This document shows, piece by piece, positions 8,232 to 15,184 of a DNA stretch of 35,798 nucleotides. How positions within the stretch are numbered: position 1 is the stretch's first letter; each line of letters starts with the position of its first letter. The translations under genes and the position numbers were made by a program. The notes beneath the pieces were generated by a model that did not search any database, was not told where the DNA came from, and was given only the letters and a program-made list of their open reading frames with translations. Origin of the DNA: Magnetococcales bacterium (GTDB lineage: Bacteria > Pseudomonadota > Alphaproteobacteria > UBA2136); the NCBI GenBank assembly GCA_002689455.1, contig NZGE01000014.1, positions 1 through 35,798 of the forward strand. Direction: 5' to 3'.

Positions 8232-8927
8232 ATGAAATTTAAAGGTCATATACTGGCTTTGGGTTTAGGTGTTATGCTTGCTGCATGTGCGCAAAAGTCA
8301 CCATTTGAGAGGTCTGCAGAGTATAACTTTGCACTGGATTGGAATGACGTAACATACAGAAGCGATGCGGCTAAACTGGATGCAATGCGTGAAGAGCAGT
8401 TCCGCTTGAACTTGCTGCGTGTCACAGACTTGCGTGCACCACAAGATCGCATCATTTTAGATAAAGAAGAAACAATTCGTGACTTTGAACCGTCAGATCT
8501 TGTGGCTGGTTTGGAAAGTTACGTCGCTTCTTCACTTAATAAATACATGACTTACCCAAGTGATGCAGCTATTCAGCTTGGTTTGGAAGTGGATATTAAA
8601 AAGTTTCAAACGGCGATTGAGTATGGCTTCTTTCAGCGTCAAGGTAAGTATGTTGTCAATGTAGAGGCAGAATACATGGTTCGTGATGAGCAAAGCCGTG
8701 TTTTAATTCGCGATAGAGTTAAGGTGGGTAAAAATGTTGCGCGTGGTAACTTTAAAGGTTCATTGCCTACAGATGCACGTGACCGTGCGGAAATGAAAAA
8801 GGTGTTGAAAGATGTGATGCAGGATCTTTCATTGGATATTGGTTGGTCTGTTCATAAAGCGTTTGATGAGCAACGTAAATATTACCACCCATTAAAAGAT
8901 GAAGAAGAAGACTTCTTGGATCTGTAA
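8232..8927 (+). CDS. Predicted lipoprotein, unknown function
   Basis: The 231-residue product has a lipoprotein signal sequence, MKFKGHILALGLGVMLAAC, with lipobox LAAC and Cys at residue 19. The mature part has a pattern seen in YajG/LptE-like lipoproteins (LLRVTDLRAPQDR, then IQLGLEVDIKKFQTA and YVVNVEAEYMVRD strands), but no decisive motif lets me name it. The C terminus is acidic (KDEEEDFLDL). The Shine-Dalgarno GGGGAAGGGG overlaps the end of the preceding lipoprotein gene, leaving 1 nt between stop and start, so the two are translationally coupled. It is the last gene of the operon before a terminator. Confidence 0.75.
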   Translation: MKFKGHILALGLGVMLAACAQKSPFERSAEYNFALDWNDVTYRSDAAKLDAMREEQFRLNLLRVTDLRAPQDRIILDKEETIRDFEPSDLVAGLESYVASSLNKYMTYPSDAAIQLGLEVDIKKFQTAIEYGFFQRQGKYVVNVEAEYMVRDEQSRVLIRDRVKVGKNVARGNFKGSLPTDARDRAEMKKVLKDVMQDLSLDIGWSVHKAFDEQRKYYHPLKDEEEDFLDL

Positions 8928-8930
8928 AAT

Positions 8931-8958
8931 AAAAAAAGCGCCTTGTGGGCGCCTTTTT
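8931..8958 (+). terminator. Terminator of the rodZ-prmC-lipoprotein operon
   Basis: GCGCC (8938-8942) pairs with GGCGC (8948-8952) around TTGTG and is followed by a T run. It starts 4 nt after the last lipoprotein stop codon. Confidence 0.8.
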
Positions 8959-8963
8959 ATATT

Positions 8964-8998
8964 AAAAAAAGAGGCTTGGGGTTAAAAGCCTCTTTTTT
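8964..8998. terminator. Bidirectional terminator between convergent genes
   Basis: A-run, GAGGCTT (8971-8977), loop, AAGCCTC (8986-8992), T-run. The A and T tracts on both sides let it serve the lipoprotein operon on the plus strand and the HPt gene on the minus strand. Confidence 0.8.
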
Positions 8999-9022
8999 AT
9001 TGGAGTGAACAGCGGCAATTGT

Positions 9023-9376
9023 TTAGCCGTGGGAAAGGCTAAGCATGCGAGATATGAGCAATGTATGAAGATCTTCTAGTTGCGTGCACAGGGCATTTAC
9101 ACGCACATAGTTTCTTTGAAGTCCTGCCGTTTCAATATCTGCGCATATGTCACCTAGTGGGGTAAATCCTAGGTTCATGCATACACCTTTAAACTTGTGA
9201 GCTGCATTTTTAAGCTCTTGAGATTCCTTTTCGGAGGCACTTAATTTGATATGGGCAATCATATTAGGTGCTTGATCTCGGTAAAGGCCAATAATGGTGT
9301 TTAGAGTTGTGTTATCACCATGGCCTAAGTTTATAAGTGTGCTTAAGATATTTTTAGGCAGACTTGTTACATACAT
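9023..9376 (-). CDS. HPt (histidine phosphotransfer) domain protein
   Basis: A stand-alone Hpt domain, likely relaying phosphate in a multistep His-Asp phosphorelay. The signature NAAHKFKGVCMNLGFTPLGDICADIE contains the phospho-accepting His at residue 60 of the 117-aa product. The rest is predicted four-helix bundle. I chose the ATG at 9376. A GTG at 9445 would add 23 very basic residues, but a CTGCCA/TATACT promoter (9450-9479, minus strand) would then place the transcription start on that GTG. No histidine kinase or receiver is in the window, so the partners are unknown. A link to the neighbouring sigma-54-type envelope cluster is only a guess. Confidence 0.75.
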   Translation of the reverse strand: MYVTSLPKNILSTLINLGHGDNTTLNTIIGLYRDQAPNMIAHIKLSASEKESQELKNAAHKFKGVCMNLGFTPLGDICADIETAGLQRNYVRVNALCTQLEDLHTLLISRMLSLSHG

Positions 9377-9449
9377 TTTTGCTTTTCTCGTTCTTTTTGT
9401 TGCACTCTTAATTTTGATCGTATGCTTCAATTTTAAAGTTGTCACGACC

Positions 9450-9479
9450 AGTATAAGCTTTTGTTTTTGTTTTTGGCAG
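9450..9479 (-). promoter_or_regulatory. Predicted promoter of the HPt gene
   Basis: On the minus strand CTGCCA and TATACT are separated by 18 nt. The implied transcription start near 9443 favours the ATG at 9376 over the upstream GTG as the translation start. Confidence 0.4.
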
Positions 9480-9576
9480 AAATGGTGGGTAAATTTTTTT
9501 ACGGCTTAAAAAATGCCAAACTTATGTTGTCATACAAAAAGAAACTCTCAGAAGGTTGCTTCACATGCTTTAAGTC

Positions 9577-9590
9577 GGTATGATATTTGC
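9577..9590 (+). promoter_or_regulatory. Weak candidate sigma-54 (-24/-12) element upstream of the chaperone gene
   Basis: GG (9577-9578) and GC (9589-9590) lie exactly 10 nt apart in CGGTATGATATTTGCTT. The -12 half TTGCTT is good; the -24 half is poor compared with TGGCACG. It sits 45 nt before the start codon. On its own it would be unconvincing; it is listed because of the strong site at 10507. Confidence 0.3.
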
Positions 9591-9634
9591 TTAACATAAA
9601 CTGAATAATAAAATTTAAAGAAAGTTTTTGCTCT

Positions 9635-10366
9635 ATGAAATTTTTATCAATGTTTCTGTGTTCATTTTTATTTATGAATATGGCGCATGCGCAATTGGAT
9701 GTTGCTGTTGATACTGTACAACGTTATTTCTTGGAAGGTGGTAAACGCTTTCAAACTTTGAAAGTTTCAAATAACAGTGGGGACAGTAGTTTTGAAATTG
9801 GTGCAGAGCTATACCGTTATACAAATATTCATGATCGTAAAACGCACGAGGCAGAATTTGAACCTGTGCAAGGGCATTTCTTATTGGCACCTAAAAAGTT
9901 TAAGTTAGAGCCTGGTCAAACCCGATCTATAAGATTGGTTCATACAAAACAGCATGATGATAAAGAGCATGTATATCGTTTGAACTTTATACCTAAGTTA
10001 ATTACAGATAATGTGGGTAGTAATAATGAAGATGCTCAAGGTGTTAAGCCATCGGCTAAGGTTATTACAGCTGCGGGTATGTTGATTCTTGTTTCGCCTA
10101 AAGAGCCAGATCTAGATATTTCTTATAACCGTGATGATGCTGGTATTACATTTACCAATACGGGTAATGTGGCGGGAGACTTTCGCTTAACAAAAGAATA
10201 TTGTTATAATTCAAATATTGAGTCATCGTGTATGGAGCTGCCTGGTAAGCGCCTTTATCCAGGTGAACAGTGGAGGTTTGAGGTTGCTTCAGATATTCCA
10301 CTTAGATGGGCTGTTCTTGCCTATAAAGATATTCAGAAGTGGTTGGATATTCCAGGGGTAGACTAA
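9635..10366 (+). CDS. PapD-like periplasmic pilus chaperone
   Basis: Probable chaperone of a chaperone-usher-type system, a two-domain immunoglobulin-fold protein that holds pilin subunits in the periplasm. The signal peptide MKFLSMFLCSFLFMNMAHA is cleaved after residue 19. The N-terminal domain has the early basic residue region (VDTVQRYFLEGGKRFQ) and the family-like LLAPKKFKLEPGQTRSIRLV and EHVYRLNFIP strands. The C-terminal domain contains ITFTNTGNVAGDFRL, similar to the NP/NTG-type loop, and a Cys pair (C196, C204) typical of some members. Length is 243 aa. It lies just upstream of two pilin-like genes but is separated from them by a terminator, and no usher gene is present. Confidence 0.75.
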   Translation: MKFLSMFLCSFLFMNMAHAQLDVAVDTVQRYFLEGGKRFQTLKVSNNSGDSSFEIGAELYRYTNIHDRKTHEAEFEPVQGHFLLAPKKFKLEPGQTRSIRLVHTKQHDDKEHVYRLNFIPKLITDNVGSNNEDAQGVKPSAKVITAAGMLILVSPKEPDLDISYNRDDAGITFTNTGNVAGDFRLTKEYCYNSNIESSCMELPGKRLYPGEQWRFEVASDIPLRWAVLAYKDIQKWLDIPGVD

Positions 10367-10393
10367 TTTGCTATACAAATAACATTTAAAGAG

Positions 10394-10426
10394 GGTCTGT
10401 CAGAAAAAAGTGACAGGCCTTTTTTA
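10394..10426 (+). terminator. Terminator after the chaperone gene
   Basis: GGTCTGTCA pairs with TGACAGGCC (one T-G wobble) around an A-rich loop and is followed by six or more T. It separates the chaperone unit from the first pilin-like gene. Confidence 0.85.
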
Positions 10427-10506
10427 TTTTTCTGACATTTTAGATACCTAAGGTTTCTGCGGTTTTCTCGGCCTATTCTATTTGGAATACTTCTCGTATG
10501 TCAGAA

Positions 10507-10523
10507 TTGGCACGTAGGTTGCT
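10507..10523 (+). promoter_or_regulatory. Near-perfect sigma-54 (RpoN) -24/-12 promoter
   Basis: TTGGCACGTAGGTTGCT matches the consensus TTGGCACG-N4-TTGCW at every defined position. The invariant GG (10509-10510) and GC (10521-10522) are separated by 10 nt. Expected transcription start is near 10534, giving a leader of about 180 nt before the pilin-like gene at 10715. The leader also contains an inverted repeat ATAGGTT (10623-10629) / AACCTAT (10656-10662) and a TATAAT at 10592 that could belong to a second, sigma-70 promoter. Apart from these sites I see no gene in 10367-10714. Confidence 0.75.
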
Positions 10524-10714
10524 TATAAGTGGGTACATAAGAAACGTGAAAGCATTATGCATTTTTACTTCGCAAATGGGTGCAAGATGTGTATAATGAA
10601 AATATTGATAGTGACTTAATGTATAGGTTTACGAATGTATCGTCTCTTATGTGTTAACCTATCATGTGGGTATCCGGCAAGAAGCTAGATGCTAAATAAG
10701 AAAGGAAAATCGCG

Positions 10715-11278
10715 ATGAAAATGTCTAAAATTTTAATGGCTGGTACATTATTAGCTTTGGGCGCAACTACAGCGCACGCTGCTTCTGATGGTGGTCTAGC
10801 TGCTACTTCTACAGGTACATCTGATGTTCAACTTATCATTGCTGAACGTGTGCAGATTACAGGTCTTGCTGACTTGGTTCTGGACAACGGTTCAGGCGGT
10901 GCTGCGAACACATACGAACCAGGTTCTGGTGATGTATCTTTCACAAGTACGTTTTGTGTACACTACAACAACGCTACAGGTGTTGACTTGACAATCAACT
11001 CTACAAACGGTGCTGGTACAGGTTACCTTCTAGATGATGGTTCTGGTAACCAAATCACTTACCAAGTAGAGATTGATGAAGGTGACGATGGTGGTGCAAC
11101 AGCTCACGCTGAAGCAGCTACAATCCAGTACTCTTCAATGGCTAGCACAACTCTAAACTGTGGTGGTACACCTAACAACAACGTTCGTGCGTTTGTGTTA
11201 GACTCTGGTTCACCTCTAGGTGTGCCTAACGGTACTTACCAAGATACACTATCATTCATTATTGCTCCAAACCCATAA
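10715..11278 (+). CDS. Secreted pilin-like protein (SCPU/archaic chaperone-usher-like), copy 1
   Basis: Secreted 187-residue protein with signal peptide MKMSKILMAGTLLALGATTAHA. The mature chain begins ASDGGLAATSTGTSDVQLII and ends GVPNGTYQDTLSFIIAPNP. The C-terminal G-x-Y-x-D-T-hydrophobic beta strand and the two cysteines resemble spore-coat-U-domain and Csu-type pilins, but the family assignment is from pattern only. It is acidic and Gly/Asn/Thr-rich. Codon choice is like that of the ribosomal protein genes here (mostly AAC, TAC, CTA), suggesting very high expression. The Shine-Dalgarno AAAGGA (10701) supports the start. It is transcribed from the sigma-54-type promoter at 10507 and ends at its own terminator. 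Its close paralog lies 123 nt downstream. Confidence 0.65.
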   Translation: MKMSKILMAGTLLALGATTAHAASDGGLAATSTGTSDVQLIIAERVQITGLADLVLDNGSGGAANTYEPGSGDVSFTSTFCVHYNNATGVDLTINSTNGAGTGYLLDDGSGNQITYQVEIDEGDDGGATAHAEAATIQYSSMASTTLNCGGTPNNNVRAFVLDSGSPLGVPNGTYQDTLSFIIAPNP

Positions 11279-11301
11279 TGAGTGATGACTGTTAGTTGAA
11301 A

Positions 11302-11330
11302 GAAGTCCCTTTAAGGGGCTTCTTTTTTTT
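11302..11330 (+). terminator. Terminator after pilin-like copy 1
   Basis: GAAGTCCC pairs with GGGGCTTC (one wobble) and is followed by eight T. It lies between the two paralogs, so copy 2 is likely to be expressed separately or by read-through. Confidence 0.85.
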
Positions 11331-11346
11331 GAGGTTAATTTATTTT

Positions 11347-11360
11347 GGTCTTGTTCTTGC
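11347..11360 (+). promoter_or_regulatory. Candidate sigma-54 (-24/-12) element upstream of pilin-like copy 2
   Basis: TTGGTCTTGTTCTTGCAT has GG (11347-11348) and GC (11359-11360) exactly 10 nt apart, with good TTGG and TTGCA flanks but a poor CACG part. It is 42 nt before the start codon. Confidence 0.4.
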
Positions 11361-11401
11361 ATTGTCTTTTTTAACTTTAGGTAAAAGAAAGGTAATGCAG
11401 G

Positions 11402-11983
11402 ATGCGTATTAAAGCTTTATTTGTATTAGGTGTGTCATTGATGGGGTTGAGTTTAATCTCTCTTTATCAAAAATCGTCTAATGCTTATGCTTCTTCCGAC
11501 GGTGGTTTGGCATCAACTTCAACAGGTACAAGTGACGTTCAGCTTATTGTGCAAGAGCTTGTTCAAGTTGAAAACTTGGTGGATATTGACTTTGACAATG
11601 GTGATGGCAGTAATGTTTATGTTCCAAATGGTGGTGATGTTTCAGGTACAAACGTTTTTTGTGTGTATTATAACAACGCAACTGGTGTTGACTTAACATT
11701 AAGTTCAACACGTGGCGCAGGTTCTGGTTTTGTTTTAGAAGACGGCTCCGCGAACGCAATTCCATATATTGTTGAGATTGATGAAGGTAATGATGGTGGT
11801 TTTACACCGCATGCAGACAGCGCAACTGTGAATTATCCAAATATGGCTGATTTACAGCCAAACTGTGCAGGTGGTACAACCAACGCCTTACGTGTACGTG
11901 TGAATGATACAGGTTCTCCTTTAGGTGTTCCTAATGGTACATATACGGACACAATTACCTATTTAATTGCTCCAAACCCATAA
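11402..11983 (+). CDS. Secreted pilin-like protein, copy 2 (paralog of copy 1)
   Basis: The 193-residue product is a clear tandem paralog of the preceding gene. It shares SDGGLA(A/S)TSTGTSDVQLI near the mature N terminus, FCV(H/Y)YNNATGVDLT around the first Cys, VEIDEG(D/N)DGG, and the C-terminal TGSPLGVPNGTY(T)DT. The signal peptide is longer (MRIKALFVLGVSLMGLSLISLYQKSSNAYA). Codon use is ordinary for this genome (more AAT, TAT, GTT) and lacks the bias of copy 1, which suggests lower expression. A minor or tip subunit, or a divergent redundant copy, are both possible. No sortase, adhesin or usher is nearby. Confidence 0.65.
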   Translation: MRIKALFVLGVSLMGLSLISLYQKSSNAYASSDGGLASTSTGTSDVQLIVQELVQVENLVDIDFDNGDGSNVYVPNGGDVSGTNVFCVYYNNATGVDLTLSSTRGAGSGFVLEDGSANAIPYIVEIDEGNDGGFTPHADSATVNYPNMADLQPNCAGGTTNALRVRVNDTGSPLGVPNGTYTDTITYLIAPNP

Positions 11984-11990
11984 GAATAAT

Positions 11991-12018
11991 GGCGCCTTTG
12001 GCGCCTTTGTTCTTTTTA
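11991..12018 (+). terminator. Terminator after pilin-like copy 2
   Basis: GGCGCC (11991-11996), TTT loop, GGCGCC (12000-12005), then a T-rich tail. The hairpin begins 7 nt after the stop. Confidence 0.65.
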
Positions 12019-12170
12019 AAGTATTTTATTTACTTGCCTTGATGTGGCAGGTTGTTTATCCTCAAATGCATGATTTTTCAAATCTAACTTAAACGTTTAC
12101 GCAAAAGTGCTTTATTGCCTTTTGTTTTCTTTTAATTTTACATTACTTACTCCTTATCGGAGGTGGCTTT

Positions 12171-13787
12171 ATGAAAAGTCGTTCAATTGTATCATTTGTA
12201 TTGATGGTATTTTCCGTTTTTGCATGTAGCTTTGCATTTGCTGCATCTACAAATCACCCTCAAACGCTGAAAGAGGCTTTGGCTTCTACTTATACGGTTG
12301 TTTATCAAAATAACCATGGTGTTACAAATGGCTTTGGTAGTGGTTGGCTTATTGATGTGGAGGAATTTGAACTGACGGGTTGTTATGTTGTTACAAATAG
12401 CCACGTTATTTCAAGGCTTTCTAAGCAGAAAAAGCTTCAGGTTGCTCGTATTTATGTTCAGCAATTTTTGGAGCTAAATGGGAATCAATGGTCAGAAACC
12501 ATGGCTGCTGAAATTGTTTATACAGACCCTAAAGGTGATATTGGTATTTTGAAAATACCAAGTTGTGATGGTGTGAAACCTTTTAAGCTTAAAACAGTCG
12601 GCGTTGAGTCTGGTTTATTGGTTCATGCTTTGGGTTCTCCGTCGGGCTTGCATCAAACGGTAACATCTGGTGTCGTTTCCTTTAATAAAAGGTATTATGT
12701 AAAGGGGCAATCTTATATACAAACAGATGCGCCTATTAACCCTGGTAATTCAGGTGGCCCACTGGTTGACCGTAAAACTTTTGAAGTTATTGGTATGAAT
12801 ACCATGATTTTAGGACGTTCTACAAAGTTAGAGGTCACAACCGACGGTTTGGGTCTGTCTGTGAGAGCTGCGACAATCCGTCAAGCGTTTCATAATATGA
12901 TTCAGTTAGGGCATCCCAGTTACCCAAGTTTAGGGTTTTTATTTTCACCAACAACTTCAGACACTTTATTAATTCATAATTACCCACGCAGTCTGTCACA
13001 GGTTGAAGGGTGTCGAGGAATTATGGTTGGTGAAGTTGTTGAAGGTAATGGCGCCGAGCAGGCTGGTTTGCTTGTCGATGACATTGTTGTGAAAATTAAC
13101 GGGGAATGTGTAAATGGTTTGAATAGCTTGTTTTCTGTTTTAAACGCAAGTAGTACACATAAACCTTTTAAGCTTATGGTTTGGCGTTCATCTGAAAACC
13201 GTGTTGTAAACCTCTCCATTGAGGCGCAGGAAAAATATGAGCCGATTGGAAGTGAACGTATAGACGGTGCAGAGCCTGCACGTGTTTATAATGGTTTGCT
13301 TGGTTTTGAAATTTCCAATGATACGGATTTTCCAACCGATAAACCGGTTGTGGTTAAAGTGTATGAATATAGTGAAGCCTTTTGGCAGAATATGCTACTT
13401 GGTTATCGCACGCCTCCGATTGATCAGGATAGTTTGCCTGTCATTCCAACCGTTCCACGTCGTATACCTATGAAACCACCTGTTGTTATGAATGTTTTGG
13501 AAAATCCAAGCTCTTTTATTCATTTAGAAGATGGAAAAAGACGCAAAAGTTTTCAATACATTGAATCAGTCAGGGATACTTTGGGTCGTACACTTTCAAA
13601 TGTTACGCAAGAAAGTTTGGAGCAGTTTGCTTTGGAGGCTAAAAATGCAGGTGCTAAATTGGTTTTTAAAATGCGTTTTGTTGTTTTAAAGTCTAATTAT
13701 ACGGGAACTGCATGGCAAGAAGATGAAGAGATGTCTAATACACGTCTTGTTTTCTTTAATCCGACGGCATACCAATCACCTGAATAA
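12171..13787 (+). CDS. Secreted DegP/HtrA-like serine protease with PDZ and unknown C-terminal domain
   Basis: Trypsin-like periplasmic or exported protease. A signal peptide (MKSRSIVSFVLMVFSVFACSFAFA) precedes a chymotrypsin-fold domain with an intact triad: His78 in VVTNSHVI, Asp123 in PKGDIGILKI, and Ser194 in NPGNSGGPLVD. A single PDZ domain follows at about 270-350 (GIMVGEVVEGNGAEQAGLLVDDIVVKING in two halves). Residues 351-538 form an extra domain that I cannot assign, with FEISNDTDFPTDKPVVVKVYE and LVFKMRFVVLKSNY as likely strands. At 538 aa it exceeds standard single-PDZ HtrA proteins by about 150 aa. The Shine-Dalgarno TCGGAGG (12158-12164) fixes the start. Location beside the chaperone and pilin-like genes suggests envelope quality control or processing, which is an inference. 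Confidence 0.85.
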   Translation: MKSRSIVSFVLMVFSVFACSFAFAASTNHPQTLKEALASTYTVVYQNNHGVTNGFGSGWLIDVEEFELTGCYVVTNSHVISRLSKQKKLQVARIYVQQFLELNGNQWSETMAAEIVYTDPKGDIGILKIPSCDGVKPFKLKTVGVESGLLVHALGSPSGLHQTVTSGVVSFNKRYYVKGQSYIQTDAPINPGNSGGPLVDRKTFEVIGMNTMILGRSTKLEVTTDGLGLSVRAATIRQAFHNMIQLGHPSYPSLGFLFSPTTSDTLLIHNYPRSLSQVEGCRGIMVGEVVEGNGAEQAGLLVDDIVVKINGECVNGLNSLFSVLNASSTHKPFKLMVWRSSENRVVNLSIEAQEKYEPIGSERIDGAEPARVYNGLLGFEISNDTDFPTDKPVVVKVYEYSEAFWQNMLLGYRTPPIDQDSLPVIPTVPRRIPMKPPVVMNVLENPSSFIHLEDGKRRKSFQYIESVRDTLGRTLSNVTQESLEQFALEAKNAGAKLVFKMRFVVLKSNYTGTAWQEDEEMSNTRLVFFNPTAYQSPE

Positions 13788-13795
13788 TCGAAGTT

Positions 13796-13829
13796 AAAAG
13801 CTCACCTATTGGTGGGCTTTTATTTTTTT
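13796..13829 (+). terminator. Terminator after the serine protease gene
   Basis: AAAAGCTCACC pairs with GGTGGGCTTTT around TATT and is followed by a T-rich tract. Confidence 0.85.
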
Positions 13830-13917
13830 ATGCGCTAGGGGTAGACAATTGTATTCACATGGGCTACATACTATTTTATTAAAGATTAATATTTCATATA
13901 CTGATGAGGGAATTGAA

Positions 13918-14826
13918 ATGACAACATATAGACCGCTAAATACGGATAATAAACCGTCTCCACTTGTTCAAAACGTAACCGACCCAATTGTTTGTGCAAC
14001 TTTTTACCATTTTGTGGAAGTTGAAAATCCAGAAGAATTGCAGCCTGTTTGGAAGCAATTTATGATGGATCACGATGTGACAGGTACAATTTTGGTAACG
14101 CCAGAAGGGATTAACTCAACGATTTCAGGTGAAAGAGAGGGTGTAGACGCCGTCCTTGCGATGATTCGTTCTGATGAACGTTTTGCAACCATGGCGCACA
14201 AGGAAAGTTTTACCAAAGAGCGTCCGTTTAAAAAGGCGAAGGTAAAGCTTAAACGTGAAACAATTCCAATGAACTATAAGGCTGACCCTAACAAGATTGT
14301 AGGGACATATGTAAGTCCTGAAGATTGGAATGACTTAATTAGCGACCCTGATGTGATTACGATTGATACTCGTAACGATTATGAGCTTCACTTGGGAACT
14401 TTTAAAGGGGCTGTCAACCCAAAAACGAAAACGTTTAAAGAACTTCCGCAGTGGGTTGCGGAAAACATGGATACGAAAAAGCACAAAAAGGTTGCGATGT
14501 TTTGTACAGGTGGTATCCGCTGTGAGAAATCAACTTCATTTATGCTAGATCAAGGCTTTGAAGAGGTTTACCACTTAGATGGCGGTATTTTAAAGTATCT
14601 AGAAGATGTTCCTGAAGAAGAGTCTATGTGGGAAGGTGAATGTTACGTGTTTGATGACCGTGTTGCGGTTGGTCACGGCTTGAAGCCTTCTTTAGATGCG
14701 GTGATTTGTAAAAAGTGCGGTCACTCTTTGATTGCGGCTGATATTCGCCGTGCTTCTTTTAAAGACCCTGACTGCGTTTGCCCGAACTGTGGTGCTAGTG
14801 CGGCGGAAGCTTTACGCGAAGCGTAA
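13918..14826 (+). CDS. trhO: tRNA uridine(34) hydroxylase, rhodanese-like
   Basis: TrhO (YceA family) performs oxygen-dependent hydroxylation of U34 in certain tRNAs, giving ho5U. An N-terminal acylphosphatase-like domain ([16 protein letters not shown], then [16 protein letters not shown]) precedes a rhodanese domain ([22 protein letters not shown]). The catalytic loop [12 protein letters not shown] has its Cys at residue 196. A C-terminal four-Cys cluster (CKKCGHS and CVCPNCG) may bind zinc. I chose the ATG at 13918 because of the GATGAGGG Shine-Dalgarno 6 nt upstream; the frame is open upstream to a TTG at 13849, but that has no ribosome site. The length of 302 aa fits the family. It is a single gene between two terminators. 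Confidence 0.93.
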   Translation: MTTYRPLNTDNKPSPLVQNVTDPIVCATFYHFVEVENPEELQPVWKQFMMDHDVTGTILVTPEGINSTISGEREGVDAVLAMIRSDERFATMAHKESFTKERPFKKAKVKLKRETIPMNYKADPNKIVGTYVSPEDWNDLISDPDVITIDTRNDYELHLGTFKGAVNPKTKTFKELPQWVAENMDTKKHKKVAMFCTGGIRCEKSTSFMLDQGFEEVYHLDGGILKYLEDVPEEESMWEGECYVFDDRVAVGHGLKPSLDAVICKKCGHSLIAADIRRASFKDPDCVCPNCGASAAEALREA

Positions 14827-14882
14827 TGGCTTTTTTCTAATGTAATCACTCTAGTTGGTTGTGATTTTAACCTGAAAAATAA

Positions 14883-14911
14883 AAAAAACCCTGCACTTGC
14901 AGGGTTTTTTG
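14883..14911. terminator. Bidirectional terminator, trhO and convergent small genes
   Basis: ACCCTGC pairs with GCAGGGT, flanked by eight A on the left and six T on the right, and lies between convergent stops. Confidence 0.85.
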
Positions 14912-14914
14912 TGA

Positions 14915-15184
14915 CTAAATCGCTTCGATTTTGAGTTTGTGATAGCTTTCGCCAATGGCAGGCTCAAAGGTAGTTTTAATTTGGATTCCTTTGTTGGCTA
15001 GTTGTCTTTTCATACTGTTTAGCATGAAGCTGCACTGTGCTGTATGCAGGAACCGGTCTGTAAGTATGCCAGATTCAATGTCTGTGCATTCACCTTGTTT
15101 TAAGCGGGGGTTAAAATAGCTTACGTGATTTACAGCAGCTATTATTAGGCTTTTTACGGTTGTGATTGTTTCGGCTGTGTTCAT
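14915..15184 (-). CDS. Small protein of unknown function (89 aa)
   Basis: I do not recognise this protein. It is 89 aa, soluble, with no signal peptide. Residues 1-20 are predicted helical (MNTAETITTVKSLIIAAVNH) and the C-terminal third (GIQIKTTFEPAIGESYHKLKIEAI) looks like beta strands. It overlaps the upstream gene by 4 nt (ATGA arrangement), so the two are translationally coupled and probably work together. It ends at the shared terminator at 14883. Confidence 0.6.
   Translation of the reverse strand: MNTAETITTVKSLIIAAVNHVSYFNPRLKQGECTDIESGILTDRFLHTAQCSFMLNSMKRQLANKGIQIKTTFEPAIGESYHKLKIEAI

Noticed and set aside
12041-12060. Possible sigma-54 site (TGGCAG) upstream of the serine protease gene
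   Set aside because: The -24-like half is present but the position 10 nt after GG is AT, not GC, so the essential -12 element is missing.
12150-12164. Shared CCTTATCGGAG before the genes at 12171 and 33563
   Set aside because: An 11-nt match that includes the Shine-Dalgarno; too short to distinguish from chance between unrelated genes.
13849-13917. Extended N terminus of trhO from a TTG at 13849
   Set aside because: No ribosome site at the TTG, and a good Shine-Dalgarno (GATGAGGG) sits before ATG 13918, which also gives the family's usual start.
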